From contig NZ_JACVHC010000002.1 in the NCBI RefSeq assembly GCF_017976235.1, positions 248,001-312,000 of the forward strand: DNA of 64,000 nt. Direction: 5' to 3'. The notes below the pieces were generated by a model. It saw nothing but the letters and a program-made list of their open reading frames with translations, searched no databases and was not told the DNA's origin. Numbering within the stretch: position 1 is the stretch's first letter; the number at the start of each line of letters is the position of its first letter. Positions 28,835 through 37,828 of the stretch are shown here, in pieces. A program made the position numbers and the translations under genes. The DNA is from Pseudomonas anatoliensis. Its GTDB lineage: Bacteria > Pseudomonadota > Gammaproteobacteria > Pseudomonadales > Pseudomonadaceae.

Positions 28835-29011
28835 TCAGCGCAACGCATTCAGCGTGGCATTGTGCGGAATGCAGCGCTCGAAGTTGCAACTCGCGTATTC
28901 GCGGGGCAGTTGTCGCTGTTGCTCGACCCGCCAGGCCGCAGTGCCATACAGCGCGAGCGTGGCGGCGCAGGTGATGAAAATCGCGAAATACCTTCTTGTT
29001 TTGATGTTCAT
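28835..29011 (-). CDS. Small single-pass membrane protein, 58 residues
   Basis: The ATG at 29011 is preceded by AGAGG nine bases upstream. The product is MNIKTRRYFAIFITCAATLA at its N-terminus, then LYGTAAWRVEQQRQ and a tail with two Cys (ASCNFERCIPHNATLNALR). The layout, with basic residues, one hydrophobic helix at about 8-26 and a polar exported or periplasmic tail, is that of a real small membrane protein. I do not recognise a family. It sits alone between a REPIN and a LysR gene. Confidence 0.6.
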   Translation of the reverse strand: MNIKTRRYFAIFITCAATLALYGTAAWRVEQQRQLPREYASCNFERCIPHNATLNALR

Positions 29012-29145
29012 GGTGTTCGACCTCTGAACGAATACTCTGCGGTATTACTTTCAGCATAGGTCAGCGCCAAGGACTTGCCAGCTAACGTGATGGCACATGT
29101 AACGCGACATTCAGAACAATGATGGACCTCCGGTGGGAAATGGGT

Positions 29146-30051
29146 TTACAGGCCCACATCCCATTCAGGATTCTCGGGAAACCTCACCACCAGAAAATCC
29201 AGCAGGCTGCGCAACGCCGTCGGCATGTGTTTGCGTGAGGCGTAGACCGCGTAGATGTTCATCTGTCGCGGTTCGGCATCAGGTAGCAGCCGAATCAATT
29301 CACCCGCATGAATATGCCCCCCGGCCTGATACGTCGGCAGCATCGCCACCCCGGCGCTGGCCAGGGTCGCGCGTAACAACGTACTGGCCTCGTTGGCGCT
29401 GATGTTGCCCTGCACCGGCACGGACACCTGCTCGCCATCCTCTTCGAAGTGCCACAGACTCTTGCCGAAATACGAGTGGGTCAGGCAGTTGTGCCGGCTG
29501 AGATCTTCGACGCGCTGTGGCGCGGGATTTTCGCGCAGATACGCCGGGGTCGCGCAGACCACCGAGCGGCACACCGTCAGGCGCCGGGCAATCAGGTTAG
29601 GGTCCAGATCGTTGCTGGTGCGAATCGCCAGGTCGATCCGCTCATCCACCAGATTCACCGTGCGATCAAGCATCTGCAGGTCAATGCTCACGCCCGGATA
29701 GCGCTTGACGTAAGCCGCCATCGCATCGGCCAGTTGCGCCTGGCCGAACGAGGTGCTGACGCTGATCCGCAGCAACCCGCGCGGCGCATCGTCGGGCTCG
29801 CTGACGGCGGCTTGCATGTCGCTCGACAGTTCGATCATCTGTCGGCAACGCGGCAGGATTTCACTGCCGGCAGCGGTCAGGCTCAATTTGCGCGTGGTGC
29901 GGTGCATCAGGCGTGCACCGACCCAGTCTTCCAGCTCTGCCAGATAACGCGAAACCACCGGGCGTGACAGGTCCAGATGATCGGCGGCGGCCGACTGGCT
30001 GCCCAGATCCACCACCGTGACGAATACTCGCATTGCTTGGAGACGATCCAT
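29146..30051 (-). CDS. LysR-family regulator
   Basis: This 301-residue protein has an N-terminal winged helix-turn-helix (SQSAAADHLDLSRPVVSRYLAELEDWVG) and a substrate-binding domain typical of the large CrgA-like LysR group. It diverges from the metallo-beta-lactamase-fold gene, with 115 bp between the starts, so it probably controls that gene and perhaps the NAD(P)-binding gene after it. The effector is not apparent. Confidence 0.88.
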   Translation of the reverse strand: MDRLQAMRVFVTVVDLGSQSAAADHLDLSRPVVSRYLAELEDWVGARLMHRTTRKLSLTAAGSEILPRCRQMIELSSDMQAAVSEPDDAPRGLLRISVSTSFGQAQLADAMAAYVKRYPGVSIDLQMLDRTVNLVDERIDLAIRTSNDLDPNLIARRLTVCRSVVCATPAYLRENPAPQRVEDLSRHNCLTHSYFGKSLWHFEEDGEQVSVPVQGNISANEASTLLRATLASAGVAMLPTYQAGGHIHAGELIRLLPDAEPRQMNIYAVYASRKHMPTALRSLLDFLVVRFPENPEWDVGL

Positions 30052-30166
30052 GATTTGCCCGCTTTCAGAAACAAACTATGTTCAAGCATCGCATTTTTTG
30101 TACTGACTCAGGCAACTAAGCTCTGTCCCATCGCCAGACACGGCATTTCGGATACTGGAGCAACAG

Positions 30167-31045
30167 ATGATCGGCTTCACCACAATCAAACGCGTTTTAC
30201 TCGCCACGGCCTCCCTCGGCTTCGCCGCCCACGCAGCCGCTGCCAACCTTACCCTCGATGTCTATAACCCTGGCACCAACGCTATTTTTCCGGTGACCTC
30301 GGTACTGGTCAGCGGCGCGAAAGACGCGATTCTGGTCGACGCGCAGTTCGGCAAATCCCAAGCCGAGCAAGTGGTGGAAAAGATCCGCGCCAGCGGCAAG
30401 CATCTGACCACTATTTACATCAGCCACGGTGATCCGGATTACTACTTCGGCCTCGATACCCTGACCAAAGCCTTCCCTGACGCCAAGGTGCTGGCCTCGC
30501 AGCCGACCGTTGATCACATCAACAAAACCGTCGAAGGAAAACTCGCGTTCTGGGGCCCGAAAATGGGCGCCGACGTCCCTGCAAAAACCATTGTGCCGGG
30601 CGTCCTCAAGGGCGACAGCCTGATGCTCGAAGGGCAGAAGTTGCAGGTGATCGGGCTGGACGGCAAACAACCGGATCGCAGCTTTGTGTGGATTCCGTCG
30701 CTCAAGGCCGTGGTCGGTGGCGTGGTCGTCGCCGAAAACATCCACGTCTGGATGGCCGACACCCAGACCGCGCAATCCCACGCCGATTGGCTGGCGACAC
30801 TGCACTCGATCGAAACCCTGAAACCGCAAACCGTGGTGCCGGGACATTACCTGGGTGAGAGCAGCCGTTCGCTGGCCAGCGTTAAATTCACTGCCGACTA
30901 CATCAAAGCGTTCGACGCAGAAACCGCCAAAGCCAAGGACTCCACCGCATTGATCGCCGCCATGAAAAAGCGCTACCCGACGCTGGGCGAGGAAAGCTCG
31001 CTCGAACTGAGCGCGAAAGTCGCCAAAGGTGAGATGCAGTGGTAA
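30167..31045 (+). CDS. Exported metallo-beta-lactamase-fold protein with altered metal motif
   Basis: This 292-residue protein has a signal peptide ending about residue 26 (AAHAAAANL) and an MBL-like fold. The canonical HxHxDH motif is altered to H-G-D-P-D-Y in IYISHGDPDYYFG, so two of the usual metal ligands are replaced. A later PGH (VVPGHYLG) is kept. It may be a one-metal enzyme or use other ligands. The gene is divergent from a LysR regulator and precedes an NAD(P)-binding protein. The neighbourhood looks like a small detoxification or quinone/xenobiotic-response unit, which is inference only. Confidence 0.82.
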   Translation: MIGFTTIKRVLLATASLGFAAHAAAANLTLDVYNPGTNAIFPVTSVLVSGAKDAILVDAQFGKSQAEQVVEKIRASGKHLTTIYISHGDPDYYFGLDTLTKAFPDAKVLASQPTVDHINKTVEGKLAFWGPKMGADVPAKTIVPGVLKGDSLMLEGQKLQVIGLDGKQPDRSFVWIPSLKAVVGGVVVAENIHVWMADTQTAQSHADWLATLHSIETLKPQTVVPGHYLGESSRSLASVKFTADYIKAFDAETAKAKDSTALIAAMKKRYPTLGEESSLELSAKVAKGEMQW

Positions 31046-31164
31046 CCCGCTGACACTGACCGCTCAAAAACTGAGGACTGAAGACTGCATTTGTGGCGAG
31101 GGGATTGCCTTACAACAGTAGATTTTTGCCGTTACTGAAACACTCAAGCCAACTGGAGAATGTC

Positions 31165-31779
31165 ATGAGCAAAATCGCAATCATTGGTGCCACCGGTCGT
31201 GCCGGTAGCCAACTGCTGGAAGAAGCCCTGCGTCGCGGTCATAGCGTCACTGCCATTGCCCGCGATACTTCGAAGATCGGTTCGCGTGCAGGTGTGGTCA
31301 GCAAGAATGTCGATGTGCTGGATTCAGCCGCACTGCAAGACGCCGTGGCGGGACACGATGTGGTGATCACCGCCGCGCATTTCGCCACGGTGCCGGCCAG
31401 CGCCATTGTCGGGCCGGTGAAGCAGGCGGGTGTGAAACGCTTGTTGGTGGTCGGCGGTGCTGGCTCGTTGTTGCTGCCGGACGATACTCGGGTGATCGAC
31501 AGTGCAGGTTTCCCGGCGGAGTACAAAACCGAAGCCAGTGCCGGTGCTGCGTTTCTTGAGGCGTTGCGCCAGGAGAAGGATCTGGACTGGACCTTCCTGT
31601 CACCGTCGGCGGAGTTTGTCGAAGGTGAGCGCAGCGGCAAGTTCCGCGTCGGCCAGGATCATTTGCTGGTGAGTGAAGAAGGGCGGAGCTGGATCACTTT
31701 TGCCGATTACGCGATTGCGCTGATCGACGAGGTGGAAGCGCCGAAGCATTCGCGTATGCGGTTTACGGTCGGCTTCTGA
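31165..31779 (+). CDS. NAD(P)H-binding atypical SDR protein
   Basis: This 204-residue protein has a Rossmann motif IIGATGRAGSQLLEEA at the N-terminus and the single-domain NmrA/YwnB-like layout. The typical KTEASAGAAFLEAL helix and WTFLSPSAEF segment are present. These proteins bind NAD(P)H and often act as redox-responsive reductases or regulators. GGAGA lies before the ATG at 31165. A longer frame from 31093 would begin inside a stray REP half (TGTGGCGAGGGGATT), so it is rejected. It probably belongs to the same LysR-controlled unit as the gene 119 bp upstream. Confidence 0.85.
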   Translation: MSKIAIIGATGRAGSQLLEEALRRGHSVTAIARDTSKIGSRAGVVSKNVDVLDSAALQDAVAGHDVVITAAHFATVPASAIVGPVKQAGVKRLLVVGGAGSLLLPDDTRVIDSAGFPAEYKTEASAGAAFLEALRQEKDLDWTFLSPSAEFVEGERSGKFRVGQDHLLVSEEGRSWITFADYAIALIDEVEAPKHSRMRFTVGF

Positions 31780-31801
31780 ACCCACACACACACACATCCC
31801 G

Positions 31802-31888
31802 TGTAGGAGCTGCCGAAGGCTGCGATCTTTTGATCTTGTCTTTAAAAAACAAAAGTCAAAAGATCGCAGCCTGCGGCAGCTCCTACAG
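31802..31888. repeat. REPIN, GTAGGAGCTGCCG family
   Basis: Inverted halves lie between convergent genes, with an AT-rich loop of about 24 bp. A CA-dinucleotide run (ACACACACACACA) lies just before it. Confidence 0.9.
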
Positions 31889-31918
31889 GGGATTAGGGTT
31901 TCTGGTTTGACGGGGTGT

Positions 31919-32800
31919 TCAGCGGGTGTGGGCCTGCTCAACCAGCCACAGCATCAACTCTTCAAGCTGCGGCGAAGTTTCCCCGCCCTGCGGCACCACC
32001 AGGTAGTAAGCCAGCCCGGTCTTCACCTTCAGCTCAAACGGCATCACCAATCGCCCGGCGTGCAAGTCATCACCGATCAGTGACCAATCACCGATGGCCA
32101 CCCCCGTCCCGTGGGACGCCATCGACATGGCCTGATCCAGCGTCTCGAAATGCTGACCGCTGCTGACATTGTTCAATTGAAGTGCGGCGGCGCTCAGCCA
32201 CACCGACCAGTCCTGCACATCGTGCGTCGGATGCAGCAGCAGATGTTGCTGCAGATCGGCGGGTGTCTTCAGCACCGGCGAGCCTTTGAGCAGCAGTGGC
32301 GAACAGACCGGTGTCAGTTGTTCATCGAACAGATGCAACGCACCCGGCGAGTTGTCTGGCGGTGTTCCATAAATCACCGCCGCGTCGAACTGCTCACGTT
32401 GAAAGTCGACGCCATGTTGCAAAGACGCGGTCAGTTTCACCGGCACGTCCGGGCGCTCCTTCTGCCATTGCAGCAACCGTGGCAAAAGCCAGCGCATCAC
32501 ACAACTTGGCGCCTTGAGTTGCAGGGTCTGACGGCGCACGCCGATCTGCTCCACCGCCTCACCGAGCAGGCCGAACATCTGTTGCACGCGCAACATCCAT
32601 TCCCGACCTTCGGCTGTCAGCTTCAACCCTCGGGCCAGACGAATAAACAGCGGATAACCCAGATGCTCTTCCAGCCCGGCGATCTGTCGGCTGACCGCGC
32701 CCTGCGTGATGTGCAACTGCTCGGCAGCCCGGGTGAAGTTGCAGCACTGGGCGGTGATCCAGAACGTGTGCAGGGCGGGCAGGGGCGGCAGTCGTTTCAT
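31919..32800 (-). CDS. LysR-family regulator (GcvA-like)
   Basis: This 293-residue protein has an N-terminal helix-turn-helix (NFTRAAEQLHITQGAVSRQIAGLEEHLG) with the MKRLPPLPALHTF start common in the GcvA/AmpR branch. The effector-binding domain follows. It is divergent from the decarboxylase-dehydrogenase pair, with 113 bp between starts, and so is the probable regulator of that pair. The effector may be the keto acid or the amino acid it comes from. This is inference from position. Confidence 0.88.
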   Translation of the reverse strand: MKRLPPLPALHTFWITAQCCNFTRAAEQLHITQGAVSRQIAGLEEHLGYPLFIRLARGLKLTAEGREWMLRVQQMFGLLGEAVEQIGVRRQTLQLKAPSCVMRWLLPRLLQWQKERPDVPVKLTASLQHGVDFQREQFDAAVIYGTPPDNSPGALHLFDEQLTPVCSPLLLKGSPVLKTPADLQQHLLLHPTHDVQDWSVWLSAAALQLNNVSSGQHFETLDQAMSMASHGTGVAIGDWSLIGDDLHAGRLVMPFELKVKTGLAYYLVVPQGGETSPQLEELMLWLVEQAHTR

Positions 32801-32913
32801 GTGGATCCAAGCTATGACGTGAGGACATGGCTAGTATGACTTTTAATCGATTGTTGCGGCTACCCACCGCCAGTTCAATGAAGCCCATTCCACGAACAAG
32901 AAGGGCAATCGAC

Positions 32914-34551
32914 ATGGCGACGTGTGGCGAAGTACTGGTCAAGTTACTCGAAGGTTATGGGGTCGAGCAGGTGTTCGGCATTCCCGGGGTGCACACCGTG
33001 GAGCTGTATCGCGGGCTGGCCCGTTCGAGCATCAACCACGTCACCCCTCGGCATGAACAGGGCGCCGGATTCATGGCTGACGGCTATGCGCGCACCAGCG
33101 GCAAACCGGGCGTGTGCTTCATCATTACCGGCCCGGGTATGACCAACATCACCACCGCCATGGGCCAGGCCTATGCCGATTCGATCCCGATGCTGGTGAT
33201 CTCCAGCGTGCAATCGCGCAGTCAGTTGGGCGGCGGTCGCGGCAAACTCCACGAATTGCCGAACCAGAGCGCATTGGTCGGCGGCGTTGCAGCGTTCTCT
33301 CATACGTTGATGTCGGCGGCGGAATTGCCCGGCGTCCTGGCTCGCGCCTTCGCGCTGTTCCAGGCCGGCCGTCCGCGTCCGGTGCACATCGAAATTCCTT
33401 TGGATGTGCTGGTAGAAGAGGCCGATGAACTGCTTGCCAGCGTCCCGGTCAACATCGACCGCGCGGGTGCTGCCCCAGCGGCCGTGAGCCGCATGACCGA
33501 GCTGCTGGCCGGCGCCAGACGTCCGCTGATTCTTGCCGGCGGTGGCGCCATCGATGCCGCCGCCGAACTCACCGAGTTGGCCGAGTTGCTCGACGCTCCG
33601 GTGGCGCTGACCATCAACGCCAAAGGCATGCTGGCGTCCCGTCACCCGCTGCTGATCGGCTCGACGCAAAGCCTGGTCGCCACCCGCGCATTGGTCGCCG
33701 ATGCCGATGTGGTTTTGGCCATTGGCACCGAACTGGCGGAGACCGATTACGACGTCACTTTCGCCGGTGGTTTCGAGATTCCCGGCAAGCTGCTGCGCAT
33801 CGATATCGACGCCGATCAGACCGTGCGCAACTATCCGCCGCATGTCGCCCTGGTAGCCGACTCGCGCAACGCCGCGCAAGCATTGCTGAGTGCGCTGTCG
33901 CACAAATCACTGGCCGAGCGCAGCAACGATTGGGGTCAGGTGCGTGCTGCGCGTCTGCGCGATGATCTGGCCGCAACCTGGGATGCACCGACGCGGGCCC
34001 AGACGCGTTTCCTCGAAACCGTGCTGCACGAATTACCGGACGCGGTGTTTGTCGGCGACTCCACGCAACCGGTGTACACCGGCAACCTCACGTTCAACCC
34101 GGAGCGCCCGCGTCGCTGGTTCAACTCGTCGACCGGCTACGGCACCCTCGGTTACGCACTGCCTGCGGCCATCGGTGCGTGGCTCGGCGGCAGCACCGAG
34201 AGCGGGGTTCGCCCACCAGTGGTCTGCCTGATCGGCGACGGTGGCCTGCAATTCACTTTGCCGGAACTGGCCAGCGCCGTTGAAGCGCGCACACCGGTCA
34301 TCGTCCTGCTGTGGAATAACCAGGGCTACGAAGAGATCAAGAAGTACATGGTCAACCGTGCCATCGAGCCGGTCGGCGTGGACATCTACACCCCAGACTT
34401 CATCGGTGTGGCCAAGGCCCTGGGTTGCGCGGCTGAAGCGATCAGTTCGGTTGAGCAGTTGCGTGGCGCACTCAGGGCTGCAACCGATCGGCAAGGCCCG
34501 ACAGTGATTGAAATCGACCAGCGCCAATGGATGCAGGCGGTGGCGCAATGA
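32914..34551 (+). CDS. Thiamine-diphosphate decarboxylase, AruI-like (5-guanidino-2-oxopentanoate decarboxylase type)
   Basis: This 545-residue enzyme has the three-domain acetolactate-synthase fold. The catalytic Glu48 is in PRHEQGAGFMADGYAR. The ThDP motif begins GDGGLQFTLPEL and ends WNNQGY. The N-terminal half (FGIPGVHTVELYRGL, SGKPGVCFIITGPG) resembles P. aeruginosa AruI, which decarboxylates the keto acid from arginine transamination. AAGGG lies before the ATG at 32914, and a longer frame from 32827 lacks support. The overlapping downstream aldehyde dehydrogenase would oxidise the aldehyde product. No AruH transaminase is adjacent, so the substrate is not proven. Confidence 0.8.
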   Translation: MATCGEVLVKLLEGYGVEQVFGIPGVHTVELYRGLARSSINHVTPRHEQGAGFMADGYARTSGKPGVCFIITGPGMTNITTAMGQAYADSIPMLVISSVQSRSQLGGGRGKLHELPNQSALVGGVAAFSHTLMSAAELPGVLARAFALFQAGRPRPVHIEIPLDVLVEEADELLASVPVNIDRAGAAPAAVSRMTELLAGARRPLILAGGGAIDAAAELTELAELLDAPVALTINAKGMLASRHPLLIGSTQSLVATRALVADADVVLAIGTELAETDYDVTFAGGFEIPGKLLRIDIDADQTVRNYPPHVALVADSRNAAQALLSALSHKSLAERSNDWGQVRAARLRDDLAATWDAPTRAQTRFLETVLHELPDAVFVGDSTQPVYTGNLTFNPERPRRWFNSSTGYGTLGYALPAAIGAWLGGSTESGVRPPVVCLIGDGGLQFTLPELASAVEARTPVIVLLWNNQGYEEIKKYMVNRAIEPVGVDIYTPDFIGVAKALGCAAEAISSVEQLRGALRAATDRQGPTVIEIDQRQWMQAVAQ

Positions 34552-35999
34552 TCAATTTCCCCACCACACTCGACGGCCTCTACATCAACGGCCAATGGTC
34601 GGCCGGTCGCGAGCATTTGCGCGTGATCAACCCCGCCACCGAAGCGCTGCTGACCACGGTCATCGGCGGTGACGAGCGCGCAGTCGATCAAGCCGTCAGC
34701 GCGGCGACTGAAGCCTTCAAGAGCTGGTCGCAAACCACTGGCGCCGAGCGCGGCGTGATCCTGCGCAACATCGCTACCGGGGTGCGCAACGGTCGCGAGC
34801 ACTTGATGAAATTGCAGTCGAGCAACAACGGCAAACCGCTGTTCGAAGCGGCCATCGACGTCGATGACGTAATCGCCACGTTCGATTACTACGCCGAACT
34901 TGCCGAAGGCCTCGATGCGCAACAGGACAGCAACGTGCCGCTGCCCAGCGAAGATTTCAGCGCACGCCTGCGACGCGAGCCGTGCGGTGTGGTCGGGTTG
35001 ATCGTGCCGTGGAATTTCCCGATGGTCACCACCGCGTGGAAACTTGCGCCAGCCCTGGCCGCCGGTTGCTGCGTGGTGCTCAAACCGTCGGAAGTCACGC
35101 CGCTGCCGGAGCTGGAACTGGCGGCGATCATCGCAGAATCCGGATTGCCGAACGGTGTATTCAATTTGGTCTGCGGCACCGGTCTGGCGGTGGGTGCGCC
35201 GTTGTCGGCAGAGCCGCGTATCGCCAAAATTTCCTTCACCGGCAGCAATGCGGTTGGCGTGCAGGTGATGCAGAGGGCCGCTGAAACCGTGAAGGGCGTG
35301 AGCTTGGAACTGGGTGGCAAATCCTCGCTGCTGGTGTTGGCGGATGCTGACATTGATCTGGCGGTTGAACTGGCCTGCGGCGGCGCATTCTTCAATGCAG
35401 GGCAAATGTGCTCGGCCACCAGCCGCGTGCTGGTCGCTGAAGAGTTGGAGGAAGAGTTCCTCATGCGCCTGCAAAAACGTGCGCAGGCAATTCGCGTGGC
35501 TGACCCGTTCGACCCGGAAGTGGAAATGGGCGCACTGGTCAATCAGGCGCAGTACCAGCGTGTGCTTGGGCATATTGATCGTGGGCTGAGTGCTGGCGCG
35601 AAGTTGCTCTGCGGTGGCAATCGTCCTGAGCATTTGCCGCGTGGATACTTCTTGCAGCCAACCGTGTTCACTGACGTGCCGCTGGACAGTGCGCTGTGGT
35701 GCGAGGAGATTTTCGGTCCGGTGGTGTGTGTGCGCAGTTTCAGCAGCGAAGCCGAGGCGATTGCATTGGCCAACGACAGTCAGTTCGGTCTGGTTGCCAG
35801 TGTGGTGACCCGTGATGTCGAAACCGCCGATCGTGTCGCCAACGCCCTGCAGGCTGGTCTTGTGTGGCTGAACGCGCCGCAAGTGATTTTCCCGCAAGCT
35901 GCGTGGGGCGGTTACAAGCAGAGCAGCATTGGTCGTGAATTGGGGCCTTGGGGGTTGGCGGCGTTTCAGGAGATCAAGCATGTGATTAGGGCGGTTTGA
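34548..35999 (+). CDS. NAD(P)-dependent aldehyde dehydrogenase
   Basis: This 483-residue enzyme has the standard ALDH active site: Asn157 (PWNFPMV), Glu254 (LELGGKS) and nucleophile Cys288 (NAGQMCSATSR). It resembles betaine- and gamma-aminobutyraldehyde dehydrogenases. The ATG overlaps the decarboxylase stop (ATGA), so the two are translationally coupled. The pair would turn a 2-keto acid into a carboxylic acid one carbon shorter, for example 4-guanidinobutyrate in the arginine transaminase route. Specificity is inferred from the neighbour. Confidence 0.9.
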   Translation: MINFPTTLDGLYINGQWSAGREHLRVINPATEALLTTVIGGDERAVDQAVSAATEAFKSWSQTTGAERGVILRNIATGVRNGREHLMKLQSSNNGKPLFEAAIDVDDVIATFDYYAELAEGLDAQQDSNVPLPSEDFSARLRREPCGVVGLIVPWNFPMVTTAWKLAPALAAGCCVVLKPSEVTPLPELELAAIIAESGLPNGVFNLVCGTGLAVGAPLSAEPRIAKISFTGSNAVGVQVMQRAAETVKGVSLELGGKSSLLVLADADIDLAVELACGGAFFNAGQMCSATSRVLVAEELEEEFLMRLQKRAQAIRVADPFDPEVEMGALVNQAQYQRVLGHIDRGLSAGAKLLCGGNRPEHLPRGYFLQPTVFTDVPLDSALWCEEIFGPVVCVRSFSSEAEAIALANDSQFGLVASVVTRDVETADRVANALQAGLVWLNAPQVIFPQAAWGGYKQSSIGRELGPWGLAAFQEIKHVIRAV

Positions 36000-36012
36000 C
36001 TGGACTGGCCTC

Positions 36013-36102
36013 TTCGCGGGCAAGCCCGCTCCCACAGGAATCGCTGTCGTGCATAAAATGTGTGCGCACCAATGAACCTGTGGGAGCGGGCTTGCCCGCG
36101 AA
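36013..36102. repeat. REPIN, GTGGGAGCGGGCTTGCCCGCGAA family
   Basis: A third REP family appears as an inverted pair, TTCGCGGGCAAGCCCGCTCC facing its complement, across a loop of about 45 bp. It lies between convergent genes. Confidence 0.9.
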
Positions 36103-36133
36103 AAAGGTCCGTCGCCGCATCAAATAATCTGGA

Positions 36134-37063
36134 TCAGACCGACAAGCGCAACCGCGCCAGATCCCTTAACGGCGGTGCCCCAAACAATCGGCTGTATTCG
36201 CGGCTGAATTGCGACGGGCTTTCATACCCCACCCGATACCCCGCCGCCGACGCCTCCAACCCTTCGGCCAGCATCAAGCGCCGCGCCTCTTGCAGGCGCA
36301 ACTGCTTCTGATATTGCAGCGGGCTCATCGCCGTCATCGCTTTAAAACGGTGATGCAAAGTCGACACGCTGAGGTTCACTTCCTTGGCCAGATCATCAAT
36401 TCGCAGCGGCTGTTCGAAGTTGCCGTTGAGCCACTTGATCGCCTGGCTGATGCGATGGCTCTGGCTGTTGGCAATCGCGATCTCATACAAGCGATGGCCC
36501 TGCGGGCTGCGCAACAGGCGATAGAGAATCTCCCGGCGAATCAGTGGCGCGAGCATGGCGATGTCTTTCGGTGCATCGAGCAAACGCGCCAGACGCAGCA
36601 CCGCGTCGAGCATCGCGCTGTCGATTTTCTCGACATACAAGCCGCGCCCGGTCGGCCGGGTCGGTACGGCCATGGGGCCGGCGTCGGCGATCAGTGCGGT
36701 GATTTCCGCCGGGTCGATATCCAGGCGCACGGCGAGGATCGGCTCTTCAGGCGACACGTTAACCACTCGCCCGCTCAACGGCATCGAAACCGAGACCACC
36801 AGGTAATTCAGCGGATCGTAATTGAAGAACTCATCGGCCAGCCGCACCTCTTTACGACCTTGCGCCATGATGCACAGCGCCGGTTGCGCGAGTACCGGGG
36901 CGAAGTCGTGGGATCGGGTGTGGCGCGACATGAACAGCGAACCGACGGCGGTCTGATAGCTGCCATCGTCGGTGGTGTTGCGGCGGATGATCGCCGCCAG
37001 TTCCGCACGCTGCTTTTCCATGTCGGCGGTGGGTTCGGCTTGAAAACGATCGAATGACGTCAT
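36134..37063 (-). CDS. AraC-family regulator with AraC_N domain
   Basis: This 309-residue regulator has an N-terminal AraC_N/cupin-type domain (ALCIMAQGRKEVRLADEFFNYDP at about 65-87). Its C-terminal AraC helix-turn-helix pair is IDDLAKEVNLSVSTLHHRFKA and AAGYRVGYESPSQFSREYSRLFG. It resembles YqhC-like regulators of aldehyde reductases. ATG at 37063 follows GAGG at a normal distance. The frame is open further upstream without support. The target is not obvious: the nearest divergent gene is the small monooxygenase 369 bp away. Confidence 0.88.
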   Translation of the reverse strand: MTSFDRFQAEPTADMEKQRAELAAIIRRNTTDDGSYQTAVGSLFMSRHTRSHDFAPVLAQPALCIMAQGRKEVRLADEFFNYDPLNYLVVSVSMPLSGRVVNVSPEEPILAVRLDIDPAEITALIADAGPMAVPTRPTGRGLYVEKIDSAMLDAVLRLARLLDAPKDIAMLAPLIRREILYRLLRSPQGHRLYEIAIANSQSHRISQAIKWLNGNFEQPLRIDDLAKEVNLSVSTLHHRFKAMTAMSPLQYQKQLRLQEARRLMLAEGLEASAAGYRVGYESPSQFSREYSRLFGAPPLRDLARLRLSV

Positions 37064-37198
37064 GCACGGCATCCTCGGCAGGGGAGGTGGAATGGAGCAG
37101 AGCATATGTTTGTGCAAGCGCCAGCGGTAGACACATCCTGCCAAATGCTTGCCTGATTCTGCACCGCGATATTCACGACACACGGTTCGCCCCTTGCT

Positions 37199-37278
37199 TG
37201 TAGGAGCTGCCGAAGGCTGCGATCTTTTGATTTTTGTTTATAAGATCAAAAGATCGCAGCCTTCGGCAGCTCCTACAG
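37199..37278. repeat. REPIN, GTAGGAGCTGCCG family, short loop
   Basis: The inverted halves are near-perfect and the loop is only about 13 bp. It lies in the 368-bp gap between divergent genes 36134-37063 and 37432-37785, where I otherwise see only promoter sequence. Confidence 0.92.
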
Positions 37279-37431
37279 GGTACGGGCGTGGTTTGATGTT
37301 CAGGCAAGTCTCGCAGGATTGTGCAACGCGGCGGCAGGAATCGACTAACGGCACCTCGCGCCCGCGCCTTAACCTTGGATCCTGTCGCAGCCTCCCCCCG
37401 GCTGCAACGCAACTCCTTGGGAGGGTTGAAC

Positions 37432-37785
37432 ATGTCCAAGCAGATTCCCGTCAGTCATATGGCCTTCGTACGAGCGCGCGCCGGACGCTCGGCAGAACTC
37501 GGTGTACGCCTGAGCGCGTTGATCGATCCTTCTCGTGCCGCCCCCGGTTGCCTGAGCTTTGCCTTGCAGCATTCGCAGTGTGATCCCGAGTTGTGGCTGG
37601 TCTCCGGTTTCTGGAGCAATCAGCAGATGATGACCGCGTACTTCAACAGTCCGGCAATGGAAATCTTCGCCGAGCTGGTGCAGGAACTGGTGGTCAACAG
37701 TCTGGATTTTCACACCTTCAAGGATGTCTCGGCGGCACAGGCGCTCGGCCAGTGTTCAGCACCGATACACAAACTCGTCGGTTGA
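37432..37785 (+). CDS. Antibiotic-biosynthesis-monooxygenase (ABM) domain protein
   Basis: This 117-residue protein is of the dimeric alpha/beta-barrel type. Features are HMAFVRARAGRSAELGVRL, APGCLSFALQHSQCDPELWLVSGFW and a C-terminal extension FHTFKDVSAAQALGQC. ABM proteins include quinol monooxygenases and haem-degrading enzymes, but many have no known substrate. A strong GGAGGG lies before the ATG. It is followed 43 bp later by a small conserved gene, which may be in the same operon. Confidence 0.82.
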   Translation: MSKQIPVSHMAFVRARAGRSAELGVRLSALIDPSRAAPGCLSFALQHSQCDPELWLVSGFWSNQQMMTAYFNSPAMEIFAELVQELVVNSLDFHTFKDVSAAQALGQCSAPIHKLVG

Positions 37786-37828
37786 GGGTTTAATGTCCGG
37801 CTTAATTGACTGAGCCAGGACTTGCGAC

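Noticed and set aside
34386..36035. 549-residue frame on the minus strand opposite the aldehyde dehydrogenase
   Set aside because: It is a shadow of a gene with complete ALDH active-site residues. Its composition (His, Gln and Arg rich) is typical of antisense frames in high-G+C DNA.
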